A stretch of DNA of 64,000 nucleotides, taken from the NCBI GenBank assembly GCA_963827315.1, contig CAWHAL010000001.1, forward strand, positions 496,001 through 560,000. Direction: 5' to 3'. Shown here piece after piece: positions 17,437 to 25,898 of the stretch. A program made the position numbers and the translations under genes. Every line of letters begins with the position of its first letter. Within the stretch, counting starts at the first letter, position 1. The notes under the pieces are model-generated. The model ran no database searches. It saw only the letters and a program-made list of their open reading frames with translations, and was not told where the DNA came from. Origin of the DNA: CAVXEF01 sp963827315. Lineage in GTDB: Bacteria; Planctomycetota; Phycisphaerae; Sedimentisphaerales; Anaerobacaceae.

Positions 17437-19083
17437 CTATCGGCCCAGGTAAGTTTGAAAATTCTCTCTCTCGTGAATGGTCGCCCCAAGACAATCGTTA
17501 AAACCTGACCATGTCACTGGTTTGCCGCCTCTAATCTTGGTGCTGTCGTTACGAACGCAGAAAGCCATCTTGGAGCCGTCAACTTCAACAGTTACGGGAT
17601 GATATTCTTTATGGAGTATTGGAAACCACGTCTTGTAGGATATATGCAGCACAATGTCTGGCCTATATTTTTCGAGGGAATACATTATATCGTATTTATT
17701 GTGTCCGGCACGGCGGACTTCCGGGTGAGCGGGTAGATGGGCTATATAGGCATCACATTTTCCAAGAAGGTCGATGCATCTGCGATTGGAGAAATAGGGA
17801 AACACTCCACCAAAAGCTACGGCCACATCTGCATTTGGGTCGGCGGCCCTTTCAACTGCAAGCACGTATTTGATGTTCATCCAGTTGTCACAGGTGCTTT
17901 GAGCTCGGGCGACCAATAGGAAATGGTCCCAGTTTACGCAGTTGATTGCTATTACGCACACTAAGGTCAGTGGAACCATAAGAACCGTTCGGGCAGCATC
18001 AGTCGTCCAATTCTTGCAAAAGTTTATTACGGTGCCGATACCGTCGGCTGCAAGCACGAACAGTCCCAGGCTCACCGGCACTACGAAGCGACTCCATGGC
18101 CAGGCATCTCCTCCAATGTATATCTGATATGCAACACCAACAGCAAAACTACCGAGAATCAGAAAGCGCCATCGCTTCGTGCCCTCTATTACCGCTATAG
18201 CTGCAAGTAAAGCGGGCAGGCCGAATACCACTACCGTCCAAAACGTTTGTCTGATGCCGGCAGCAATTCGGTTTAGCAATGGCCAACCTGTGAGTTTGAG
18301 ATAATATGTGTTAGGCAGCCATTGCCCGTAGAAGTGGTATCGCCACAAAAAGTGAGTCGATACTACTAAAACTACGACGAGTAAACCGGCAAGCAATCTA
18401 AGCCGACCTTTTTTCACCGAAAACCAGAAAAATAAAAAAACAAACAACATCACGGCAAGAACATCCAGACGCACCAGTACCGCTGGCGCAAACCACAAAA
18501 CCGGCCTGATTCCACCTCTTTTTTCAGATATGTACTTGACGGTATCGGCCAGCGCAAGTGTTACCAGAAGCGTCAACAGCCCGGTCTCCATACCGAACAG
18601 CGTAAAGAAAATTAGATTATAAAAGGTTCCCGCCAGCACAATCGCGCAGCAAGCCAGAGCCGGCAAAAGTTTGCAGGACCGAGCCAGCAAAGCCGTACTT
18701 GCCAAACAACCCCATAAAATCGGAACGCCGAGAACCTGAACTAAAAGACAAGTATGGCTCGGAGACAATCGAAACAGATGACAAAGACCCATGACGAAAG
18801 TCCATCCGAAAGTCGTATAGCCTTCCACCCGCTCGCCCGGGTTCCATACAAAACCATGTCCAGCCGCCCAGTTAGCTGCATATCGCATGGAAATCATCGC
18901 ATCGTCGAATAAGCAGAAGTATCTGTGCCCTTCCACGACAAAACTGGTTCCGGCGATAAACCCAGCCGCATATAAGCCTTGCAAAAGCCCTGTTACCAGG
19001 ACCGCAATCCACACCGCCTTATAACTCGGCAATGTAGCAGCTCTTGCAATTCCGTCGGGGCACTCTGTTTGGATTGTTGGCAT
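17437..19083 (-). CDS. GT-C family membrane glycosyltransferase
   Basis: 548-residue polytopic membrane protein. The first periplasmic loop has FDDAMISMRYAANWAAGHGF and WNPGERVEGYTTFGWTF, the DD and GER-EGYT motif set of GT-C enzymes related to mycobacterial arabinofuranosyltransferases and other polyprenyl-phosphate-dependent transferases. About ten membrane helices follow, with a soluble C-terminal domain from about residue 400. It likely transfers a sugar from a lipid-linked donor at the outer face of the inner membrane. Donor and acceptor are unknown. The adjacent gene on the same strand (M24 peptidase) is functionally unrelated. Confidence 0.72.
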   Translation of the reverse strand: MPTIQTECPDGIARAATLPSYKAVWIAVLVTGLLQGLYAAGFIAGTSFVVEGHRYFCLFDDAMISMRYAANWAAGHGFVWNPGERVEGYTTFGWTFVMGLCHLFRLSPSHTCLLVQVLGVPILWGCLASTALLARSCKLLPALACCAIVLAGTFYNLIFFTLFGMETGLLTLLVTLALADTVKYISEKRGGIRPVLWFAPAVLVRLDVLAVMLFVFLFFWFSVKKGRLRLLAGLLVVVLVVSTHFLWRYHFYGQWLPNTYYLKLTGWPLLNRIAAGIRQTFWTVVVFGLPALLAAIAVIEGTKRWRFLILGSFAVGVAYQIYIGGDAWPWSRFVVPVSLGLFVLAADGIGTVINFCKNWTTDAARTVLMVPLTLVCVIAINCVNWDHFLLVARAQSTCDNWMNIKYVLAVERAADPNADVAVAFGGVFPYFSNRRCIDLLGKCDAYIAHLPAHPEVRRAGHNKYDIMYSLEKYRPDIVLHISYKTWFPILHKEYHPVTVEVDGSKMAFCVRNDSTKIRGGKPVTWSGFNDCLGATIHERENFQTYLGR

Positions 19084-19130
19084 CGCCGGTCCTTATCAGA
19101 CAATGAATTCACAAAGCTGTCTGGTTTGAA

Positions 19131-20261
19131 TCAAAGAACCAAACTTCCGATTTTCCAGGAAGTTTTCGTCAATATCTTGTACCCGGTTTTAGTAACCAGA
19201 ACATCGTCTTCAATGCGTATGCCGAGTTTGCCCGGTATATACACTGCCGGCTCAATCGTGAAGACCATCCCAGCCTGCAATTTACCTTTACTTTTAGCTG
19301 AAATGACCGGCTCTTCATGCACTTCTAAGCCCAGGCCGTGTCCTGTCCCATGCCCGTAAGCAGGCAAACCGTATTTCTTAATCACCGCACGCGCCGCTGC
19401 ATCAACTTCCTTTATCTCGACCCCCGGCTTTACCATCTTTATCGCAGCCGCCTGGGCATCCTTAACCGCTTCGTAAACCTTCTTATAAAAAGCGCTCACC
19501 CTCCCAACCGCAAAGCATCGCGTCAAATCGCAGCAATAGTTTCTGTACCGCACACCGAAATCGATAAGCACCGTATCATCTTTCTTAAGTTTTTTTGTCC
19601 CCGGCTGATGATGTGGCCTTGAGGCATTGCCCCCGAAAGCAACGATTGTCTCGAAACTATTTTTCGCCCCCAACTTGCGAATCTCGAAATCCAGCACACC
19701 CGCTAACTCGTTCTCGGTTACATTCAGCTTTACGTATTTCAAAGTCTTCTCAAACGCCTCCGCTGCGATTTGCGCAGCTTTTTTAATTGCCGCAATTTCA
19801 CTATCGTCTTTACTGCTGCGCAGCTTTTCGATGATGTCGGCAGCGCTGCCGACCCTGCCTTTGGCTTTTTCTTTCAGCTTTTCGAAATCAGCAAGCGAAG
19901 TGGATTTTTCAACCGTTATTGCCCGTGCCGATTTTAGCTTTCTTACTTGTCCTGAGCAAACTTGTCCTGAGCGAAGTCGAAGGAGTCGAATGACCAGCTC
20001 TGCTGCCGACGAATGTCTCGGCCCATCTCGTTCAATTATCCTGCAAGCGGGGCATTCACTTTTCGCCTGCTCGGTATATCTGCTGTCGGTTAAAAGATAA
20101 ACACCCCCCTTGGTAATTACCGCCCAGCCGTCATCGCCTGAAAATCCGGTAATGTAAGTTACGTTGGCTCGCTTCGTAACTATAAGAAAACCTGTCTTTT
20201 TTCGCCTTAGCACCCGCCGAATCGACTCGATACGCCTTTTTATTGTTTGACCCTTCTTCAC
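19131..20261 (-). CDS. pepQ: M24-family Xaa-Pro aminopeptidase/dipeptidase
   Basis: 376 residues: an N-terminal creatinase-like domain (1-150) and a C-terminal pita-bread metallopeptidase domain. The metal site is visible: DFGVRYRNYCCDLTR (both Asp), HGTGHGLGLEVHE (His), FTIEPAVY (Glu) and GIRIEDDVLVT (Glu). It removes residues N-terminal to proline from peptides in the cytoplasm. In the N-terminal domain, a run LRLRSGQVCSGQVRK is encoded by a tandem mini-repeat (19945-19988) and is not a family feature; the insertion keeps the frame. Assignment to PepP or PepQ substrate class is uncertain. Confidence 0.88.
   Translation of the reverse strand: MKKGQTIKRRIESIRRVLRRKKTGFLIVTKRANVTYITGFSGDDGWAVITKGGVYLLTDSRYTEQAKSECPACRIIERDGPRHSSAAELVIRLLRLRSGQVCSGQVRKLKSARAITVEKSTSLADFEKLKEKAKGRVGSAADIIEKLRSSKDDSEIAAIKKAAQIAAEAFEKTLKYVKLNVTENELAGVLDFEIRKLGAKNSFETIVAFGGNASRPHHQPGTKKLKKDDTVLIDFGVRYRNYCCDLTRCFAVGRVSAFYKKVYEAVKDAQAAAIKMVKPGVEIKEVDAAARAVIKKYGLPAYGHGTGHGLGLEVHEEPVISAKSKGKLQAGMVFTIEPAVYIPGKLGIRIEDDVLVTKTGYKILTKTSWKIGSLVL
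19945..19988. repeat. Tandem CTTGTCCTGAGC mini-repeat inside the M24 gene
   Basis: Two near copies of CTTGTCCTGAGC(A/G)AA, the second continuing into CGAAGTCGAAGG, make a palindromic element (CCTGAGCGAAGTCGAAGG type). This short element is widespread in environmental bacterial genomes; here it adds residues to a conserved enzyme without breaking the frame. Confidence 0.65.
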
Positions 20262-20355
20262 CTTTGCCGCTCGCTAATCAACTGATTATCGGTGGTTATA
20301 AGTATAATTGATTAACGAGCTTCTCGCAAAATATAAACTTTTTTTGCCGGGTCGT

Positions 20356-20384
20356 TTGGCTCCCGCCCATTTTATTTTTATACT
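20356..20384 (+). promoter_or_regulatory. Sigma70-like promoter with no downstream gene
   Basis: TTGGCT (20356-20361) and TATACT (20379-20384) are separated by exactly 17 bp. Transcription would begin near 20391. The next open frame starts at 20667, beyond an intrinsic terminator, so the product is probably a small RNA. Confidence 0.5.
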
Positions 20385-20390
20385 TTTATT

Positions 20391-20549
20391 GGATTGAGGA
20401 ATTGGCTGGGGGGGAAGTCGGTTGCGATGTGTTTGTGCCGACTTGTACGCCTGTGGCGTACGCCCGGCTTGTGCTGCTTAGAGGTCAACAACTATTCTTA
20501 ATAACTTTTTTTCTGTCGGGGGGGACGGTTTGCCGCCGTCCCTTTTTTT
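20391..20549 (+). ncRNA. Candidate small RNA
   Basis: Plus-strand transcript bounded by the promoter at 20356-20384 and the terminator at 20522-20549, about 155 nt. Two perfect hairpins follow each other without a gap: AAGTCGG/CCGACTT (20415-20421 with 20438-20444) and GTACGCC/GGCGTAC (20445-20451 with 20455-20461). The second is also a member of the dispersed CGCC-NNN-GGCG palindrome family. No credible reading frame fills the interval. I cannot match it to a known RNA class. Confidence 0.5.
20522..20549 (+). terminator. Intrinsic terminator
   Basis: Perfect 7-bp stem GGGACGG (20522-20528) / CCGTCCC (20536-20542), 7-nt loop, followed by seven T. It points along the plus strand although no plus-strand gene lies upstream, which is the main reason to suspect a small RNA here. 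Confidence 0.8.
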
Positions 20550-20636
20550 ATAGCTTGTCCTGTTTGGCTTTCCACGTTACAATGCCCCATAGCTTTTTTA
20601 ACCGTTCTGACAAATAGCGGTTCGACACGCTTACCG

Positions 20637-20656
20637 CCCTGAGCGAAGTCGAAGGG
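20637..20656. repeat. CCCTGAGCGAAGTCGAAGGG mini-repeat
   Basis: 20-bp imperfect palindrome 10 bp before the rhomboid start codon. Same family as the element inside the M24 gene at 19945-19988. Confidence 0.6.
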
Positions 20657-20666
20657 TTGAGTTATA

Positions 20667-21842
20667 ATGATTATATTACCTATTCGGACGAGCGTTCGGC
20701 CCAGACAAACACCATATACAAATTACGCCCTGATAGCCGCAAATGTCGCTGTTTTTCTCTCGCAGTATCACCTGGACCCGCACACCCATCATCTCGCCTT
20801 TCGACCCTGGGTAGAGCAGCTTATGCTCACGCCTATTCAGCCGCATCTGTGGCAATTTCTAAGTTATGCATTTCTTCATGGCTCTCTAATGCACATTATC
20901 GGAAATATGTTCTTCTTGTACTTGTTCGGCAACAACGTCAACGATAGGCTCGGCCACGTCGGCTATTTGTGCCTTTATCTGGCCGGTGCGGTCTTTAGTG
21001 CTGTAGGCCATACGCTCGTAAGCGCCAATCCTGTTCTCGGAGCCAGTGGTGCCATCGCCGCTGTAATCGGCGCTTATCTCGTCTTGTTTCCGCAGAGCTT
21101 AATCGCGGTCTTTTACTGGTTCTTCTATTTTATTGATACCATTGAAATCCCGGCCCTGTACTTCATCGGCTTCAAATTGATTTTCTGGGACAATGTCCTC
21201 GAAAGGCGCATTCCCAACGTCGCTTACGAGGCACATCTGGCTGGATACGCCTTCGGCATCGCCGTGATGTTGATTATGCTTGCCACCGGCCTGCTGACGA
21301 GCACCGGCTTCGACCTCTTGTCAATGATAAAACAATGGAACCGCCGACGCCGATATCGCGATGTCGTCGCCGAAGGCTTCGACCCGTTTACAGGCCGTGC
21401 ACCGACTGAACAGATAGAGGTCAAAAACGTAACAAAACCCGTCGACAAACAAAAAATGCAAAAAATAGAGCAGCTTCGCAGCGACATCGCCGCACGAATG
21501 TTGCAGCGAAACCTCCCTGCAGCAGCCGAAAGGTATCTCGAGCTTATTGAGCTTGATAGCGACCAGCTTTTGCCCCGCCAGTACCTGCTTGATATCGCCA
21601 ATCAGCTCACCAGCGAAAGCAGACACGCCGACGCCGCAAATGCTTATGAGCAGTTCTTGGCCCATTACGAGAATTACGAATACATTGAGCAGGTCCAGTT
21701 AATGCTCGGCTTATTGTACAGTCGCTATCTTGACAAGCCGACCCGCGCCAAAAAATATCTCCGGGCCGCCGTCGAAAAACTCTCCGACCCAGGCCAGTTA
21801 AAAATGTGCCGCGACGAACTCGAAAAACTGCAAAACACTTAG
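20667..21842 (+). CDS. Rhomboid-family intramembrane serine protease with TPR-like tail
   Basis: 391 residues. The six-helix rhomboid core (about 18-215) has HGSLMHIIGN (His71, His76, Asn80), the nucleophile motif GASG with Ser127, and the catalytic His190 in AHLAGYAFG. The enzyme cleaves substrate helices within the inner membrane. After a charged linker (220-265), residues about 270-391 form helical repeats (RNLPAAAERYLELIEL, ADAANAYEQFLAHY, TRAKKYLRAAVEKL), resembling TPRs on the cytoplasmic side. This tail is common in planctomycete rhomboids and may recruit partners. Confidence 0.9.
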   Translation: MIILPIRTSVRPRQTPYTNYALIAANVAVFLSQYHLDPHTHHLAFRPWVEQLMLTPIQPHLWQFLSYAFLHGSLMHIIGNMFFLYLFGNNVNDRLGHVGYLCLYLAGAVFSAVGHTLVSANPVLGASGAIAAVIGAYLVLFPQSLIAVFYWFFYFIDTIEIPALYFIGFKLIFWDNVLERRIPNVAYEAHLAGYAFGIAVMLIMLATGLLTSTGFDLLSMIKQWNRRRRYRDVVAEGFDPFTGRAPTEQIEVKNVTKPVDKQKMQKIEQLRSDIAARMLQRNLPAAAERYLELIELDSDQLLPRQYLLDIANQLTSESRHADAANAYEQFLAHYENYEYIEQVQLMLGLLYSRYLDKPTRAKKYLRAAVEKLSDPGQLKMCRDELEKLQNT

Positions 21843-21953
21843 AGATATCTTCCCAAAAATCTCTTGACCACACCTTTCCTGATAATATAATGAGCGTCGC
21901 TCATCTTGGGATGGTACTAATTGGAAGCTCGGCTTAGCTTTTGGAGAACAACC

Positions 21954-23348
21954 ATGAGAAGAGTCAGACATTGGGATTGTATTCTATTCGTAATTTTAGC
22001 CCTTCTCAATCTGCCGTTTTTTACAGGTTGTAATGCCCCAAAGGACCAGTTGAACACTTTTAACAAGCACTTTTTAATGTCAGACTATGAGAACTCAGCC
22101 CTTTTTGCCCAGAAAAATATGAGCAACCATAAAGACCCGACAGGCGAAGACCTGCTCTGGGCCTTGCAGCTCGGGACCGTTGAAAGAATCCGTAAAAATC
22201 ACCAGAAAAGCACTGAGTATTTCGACAGAGCCGAGCAGATGCTTAAGTTCTACGATGAACAGTCTAAACTCGGCGACATTGTTGGTTCAACGGTCGCAAG
22301 CGACAACGTAATTCCTTACAGAGGCGAAGAATATGATGGCGTAATGATTAATACATATAAAGCCCTGAACTTTATGGCTGTAGGCAACACCGATTTGGCA
22401 CGCGTCGAGTTCAACCGCGCCCTCGACAGACAAAGACGGGCGAAAGAAAAATTCAGCGAAGAAATAAATAAACTCAATTCCGAGCTGCAGCAAAAAGAGC
22501 AGCAAAACGCATTGTCTAAATCAAACGTCGAAAATCCGACGATACATGAGTTGTTAGCCCAAAAATACCCCAGTCTCTACAATTTCCAGGCTTATCCTGA
22601 TTTCGTTAATCCTTTTGCAACCTACCTCGCGGGCGTATATTTTAATCTGGTTGGCGACCACTCCAAAGCAGTGGATTTACTCAAAGAATCCTACGGTATG
22701 GTTGGAAACAATCCCTATATTGCTGAAGACCTGAGCGTTACTGATGGGATACTCAATGGCCAAGGCCGACTCGAAAATACCATCTGGCTGATATTTGAGA
22801 ACGGATTAGGCCCCGTAAAAGAAGAATTCAGGCTGGATATCCCGTTATTCATCGCAACAAGTAAAGTTAAATATGTAGGGATTGCTCTGCCAAAATTAGA
22901 ATTCAGAGACAAAGCATACCCATATCTGGTTGTAGATTCTGATGGTAAAAGTTATACGACGCTTCCGGTCGCCGATATGGATAGGGTCGTCCAGACGGAG
23001 TTCAGCAAGGATTTTGGAGGCATTTTAACGAGAGCCATTATATCGGCTACGGCCAAGGCGGTTGCTCAGTATGCCCTCGAGGAACATGGGGACTCCTACG
23101 GTATCGCTTCTACCTTAGCGGCGGCGTACAGTTTCGCTTCGACCGCCGCCGATGTCAGGGTATGGACGACTTTACCCAAAGATTTCCAGATTGCCCGCTT
23201 CCCAAAACCCAAAAATGGCAAATTAAAAATTACTCCGCCGGGCTCCGTCTCCCTTGACATCGATATTCCTAATTGTAATAATGCCATAGTATACGTTAGA
23301 ATAACAACTAATCGGGCTGCACCGGCATACGAGGTTATGGCTTTTTAA
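21954..23348 (+). CDS. COG3014-like TPR lipoprotein
   Basis: 464 residues beginning MRRVRHWDCIL. The ATG at 21954 has a GGAG site 9 bases upstream and is preferred to a TTG at 21921. The signal peptide ends in the lipobox FFTGC, so this is a lipoprotein. The body has helical repeats (SDYENSALFAQKN, TEYFDRAEQMLKFYDE, VGNTDLARVEFNRALDRQRRAKE) and a C-terminal beta-rich domain (from about 300). It resembles the uncharacterised COG3014 family, often found beside ycfL and lpoB. First gene of a four-lipoprotein operon with short gaps. Confidence 0.72.
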   Translation: MRRVRHWDCILFVILALLNLPFFTGCNAPKDQLNTFNKHFLMSDYENSALFAQKNMSNHKDPTGEDLLWALQLGTVERIRKNHQKSTEYFDRAEQMLKFYDEQSKLGDIVGSTVASDNVIPYRGEEYDGVMINTYKALNFMAVGNTDLARVEFNRALDRQRRAKEKFSEEINKLNSELQQKEQQNALSKSNVENPTIHELLAQKYPSLYNFQAYPDFVNPFATYLAGVYFNLVGDHSKAVDLLKESYGMVGNNPYIAEDLSVTDGILNGQGRLENTIWLIFENGLGPVKEEFRLDIPLFIATSKVKYVGIALPKLEFRDKAYPYLVVDSDGKSYTTLPVADMDRVVQTEFSKDFGGILTRAIISATAKAVAQYALEEHGDSYGIASTLAAAYSFASTAADVRVWTTLPKDFQIARFPKPKNGKLKITPPGSVSLDIDIPNCNNAIVYVRITTNRAAPAYEVMAF

Positions 23349-23373
23349 GCTGATTATTAAACAGAGGTAAAAA

Positions 23374-23808
23374 ATGAAAACGATTACAAACATATTGCTT
23401 TTTGTTCTTGCGCTGGCGCTCATAAGCTGTGATGAACCGCAGGGCTCCAAAATTCACTTAAGGGCTGACGTGAAAAGTGACAATCTTGTTGATAACATCG
23501 TGACCCGCCCGGTGGCCTATGCCTTTAGCGCATTGATTGGCGAAGGCATTGAAGTAACCGAGGCCGTCTTGCGGAGAAACCAGGCCGGAATCCTCGAACT
23601 TTACGTCAACGGAATCAACCATTCACAATTTACCAGAAAGTTCCGATACAGGGTGGAATGGGTTGACAAGGACGGCCAGTTGATTCAAACCAAAACAAGC
23701 GTCTGGCTGCGAATGTCAGCGATGGGTAAATCTCCATTTAGCTTCAAAGTTGTTGCGCCGAAGCCGGAAGCCGTGGATTTCAGAATGGATACGAGAAAGT
23801 GGGAGTAA
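23374..23808 (+). CDS. ycfL: YcfL-family (DUF1425) lipoprotein
   Basis: 144 residues with a signal peptide ending in the lipobox LALISC. The following immunoglobulin-like beta domain (ILELYVNGINHSQFTRKFRYRVEWVDKDGQLI) matches DUF1425/YcfL. In E. coli ycfL lies directly upstream of lpoB, as here, which supports both assignments. A GAGG-type ribosome-binding site (AGAGGTAAAAA) precedes the ATG. Function unknown; location probably the outer-membrane inner leaflet. Confidence 0.82.
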   Translation: MKTITNILLFVLALALISCDEPQGSKIHLRADVKSDNLVDNIVTRPVAYAFSALIGEGIEVTEAVLRRNQAGILELYVNGINHSQFTRKFRYRVEWVDKDGQLIQTKTSVWLRMSAMGKSPFSFKVVAPKPEAVDFRMDTRKWE

Positions 23809-23811
23809 ATT

Positions 23812-24429
23812 ATGAAAACAGCGATATTATTTCAAATCGTCGTACTAATAGGTCTTTTGACTGCCGGTTGTGCGGAAACTACGTACATCGATACTATGCA
23901 CGATACGGGCAAACCCGTTATGGCCCTCGATTACAGGGATTTTGACCAGGCCGCCAGCGAAATGGTTCAGTCTATGCTCGGTTCTGGTGCCCTCAAGAAA
24001 CAGGATGGCAGCAGATATGTTATGGCAACTGGCCGTATCGTAAATGATACTATGCAGAGAATCGACACCGACCAGTTAATGGCAAAAATTGAGCAGGAGC
24101 TGCTGAACAGCGGCCAGGTCGTTATGACCTCCGCCGTCGGCGGCAAAGGCGCACCTGACCAGATGATTTATCAAACGAGGGATATTAGAGATTCGGACGT
24201 CGGCGATGAATTTAATAAAGATACCGTCGCTGCCAAAGGCCAGTTGATTGCGCCTGAATTGAGCGTCTCCGGCAAAATCTTCCAGAGAAACATCCGTTAC
24301 GATAATGACCGCCAGCAGGTCGAGTATTATTTCCAGCTTCAGGTTACAAACCTCACTAATGGCTTGAGGTTCTGGCAAAATGAGACTCTTATCGGCAAAC
24401 GAGGCAGTAATAAGTCCGTGGCCTGGTAA
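23812..24429 (+). CDS. lpoB: LpoB-family lipoprotein
   Basis: 205 residues, lipobox LTAGC. MALDYRDFDQAASEMVQSMLGSG and GRIVNDTMQRIDTDQLMAKIEQELLNSG match LpoB, the outer-membrane activator of the peptidoglycan synthase PBP1b in E. coli, which has a TolB-N-like fold. It starts 3 bp after ycfL. Planctomycetes have an unusual or thin peptidoglycan, so the partner may differ. A role in regulating cell-wall synthesis is inferred from family membership only. Confidence 0.85.
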   Translation: MKTAILFQIVVLIGLLTAGCAETTYIDTMHDTGKPVMALDYRDFDQAASEMVQSMLGSGALKKQDGSRYVMATGRIVNDTMQRIDTDQLMAKIEQELLNSGQVVMTSAVGGKGAPDQMIYQTRDIRDSDVGDEFNKDTVAAKGQLIAPELSVSGKIFQRNIRYDNDRQQVEYYFQLQVTNLTNGLRFWQNETLIGKRGSNKSVAW

Positions 24430-24474
24430 TAACATAATTGACCTGATTGTATTATCTTAAGCGGAGGCTCTAAA

Positions 24475-25800
24475 ATGAAAAAGGTACTCCTGGTCGCAGT
24501 TGTGCTGGCGATTCTCTCTGCCTGCGCATTTTCCGTTTCTGACCCCAATGCAGCCACCACAACAAAAATTGTCGAAACCAAAGGTCAGGGCGTTAACAGG
24601 GATGAGGCTATCAATATGGCCCTCAAGCAGGCCGTCGCTCAGGTCAAAGGCGTCGCGGTTAGTTCCATCGACACCAATTTCCGTTATCGTTCCGCCTCGG
24701 CTGACATCGAGAAAACCCCATCCGGTAAAAAAGTTGAGTTCGACGCCGTGGCTGTTAATACCGGCGGAACCACCCTCCGGACAGATATGGCGGGATTGAT
24801 AAAAACCTTCGAGATCTTAAACGAGAAAAAACTCGACGATGGTACCTACGAGGTAACACTGAAAGTTACGGTCTATGATTACCAGTCCCCTGAAAAAACC
24901 AACCGCCTTCGGCTTGCCGTAATGCCTATAAGAACGCTGGCGGCAAATTACCAGTTTGGCGATATCTCGAATCCATCTTTAGATACCTCCCGCCTGTTCT
25001 CGCAGAAACTAACCGCAGCGCTGACGCAGACAAACAAGTTCACCGTCCTCGACCGCGAATATATACAGGAATTTGCCCAGGAAAAAAATGTCCTGATTAA
25101 TGATGCTCCTCTTGCAGAACTGGAAAGACTGGGGCAGGTCATCGGTGCAGACTATATACTCGTCGGAACAATCAATAGGGCCGGCATCGTGAGGAAGGAA
25201 TCGTATTCACCGGCCATCGGCCGTACTATTAGCGAGTATGAAGCCGATTTCTCTTTCGAGTACCGCCTTATTGTCGGTCCGACAAGACAGGTCAAATTGG
25301 CTGATGTTCTTACTATAAAGCTTGATAAAACTGACCAGCTCAGGCCGCTTGTCACGAGGTGGAGGCCGCAGGACATGGATTACAAGGAGATGATGGATAA
25401 TTTCATCGGAATGGCGGCCAATCAGCTGGTTGAAAAAATCATCGATAGCTTATATCCGACACGCATCGCCAGTGTTGAAAGAGATGGGCGCGTTATCATC
25501 AATCAGGGCGGCACAAGAATCGCAGTAGGACAATTATTGGATATTGTCTCTCAAGGCAAAGAGCTTTTTGACGCCGACACCAAGGAATCACTGGGCACAA
25601 CGGAGACTCTCGTTGCAACAGTAAGGATTGACAAAGTGATGCCGAAAATCTCCTACGCAAAGCTCGTCGATGGCGACTTGGCGAAAATCACCGAAGGCCT
25701 GATTTGCCGACCCAGAAAAGCCGAAGCAGCACCCGACGAAGGCCGCAAAAGCAATATCGAAAGGGCCCCTACGGGCGGCGTAAAACTCCCCTTTGAGTAA
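24475..25800 (+). CDS. CsgG/FlgT-like lipoprotein
   Basis: 441 residues starting after GGAGG (20 bp upstream of the product's first codons GAGGCTCTAAAATG). The signal peptide ends in the lipobox LSAC. The N-terminal part (GQGVNRDEAINMALKQAVAQVKGV) is FlgT-N-like; the middle (about 140-260, FSQKLTAALTQTNKFTVLDREYIQE, ADYILVGTI) is a CsgG/TolB-N-type domain; the C-terminal part (VISNQGG, AVGQLLDI) resembles FlgT C-terminal barrels. The order recalls FlgT of Vibrio rather than CsgG. It ends the lipoprotein operon and is followed by a strong terminator. Confidence 0.78.
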   Translation: MKKVLLVAVVLAILSACAFSVSDPNAATTTKIVETKGQGVNRDEAINMALKQAVAQVKGVAVSSIDTNFRYRSASADIEKTPSGKKVEFDAVAVNTGGTTLRTDMAGLIKTFEILNEKKLDDGTYEVTLKVTVYDYQSPEKTNRLRLAVMPIRTLAANYQFGDISNPSLDTSRLFSQKLTAALTQTNKFTVLDREYIQEFAQEKNVLINDAPLAELERLGQVIGADYILVGTINRAGIVRKESYSPAIGRTISEYEADFSFEYRLIVGPTRQVKLADVLTIKLDKTDQLRPLVTRWRPQDMDYKEMMDNFIGMAANQLVEKIIDSLYPTRIASVERDGRVIINQGGTRIAVGQLLDIVSQGKELFDADTKESLGTTETLVATVRIDKVMPKISYAKLVDGDLAKITEGLICRPRKAEAAPDEGRKSNIERAPTGGVKLPFE

Positions 25801-25834
25801 CTCTCACTGGCGACGGAATCCAAAAAAATGTTTA

Positions 25835-25869
25835 GCCCCCAACTTTATGTTGGGGGTTTATTTTTATTG
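25835..25869 (+). terminator. Intrinsic terminator of the lipoprotein operon
   Basis: 8-bp perfect stem CCCCCAAC (25836-25843) / GTTGGGGG (25849-25856), 5-nt loop, then a T-rich tail. Lies 35 bp after the stop codon. Confidence 0.85.
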
Positions 25870-25898
25870 CGGGGTTATCCTGCAAGAGGACTCATCTA

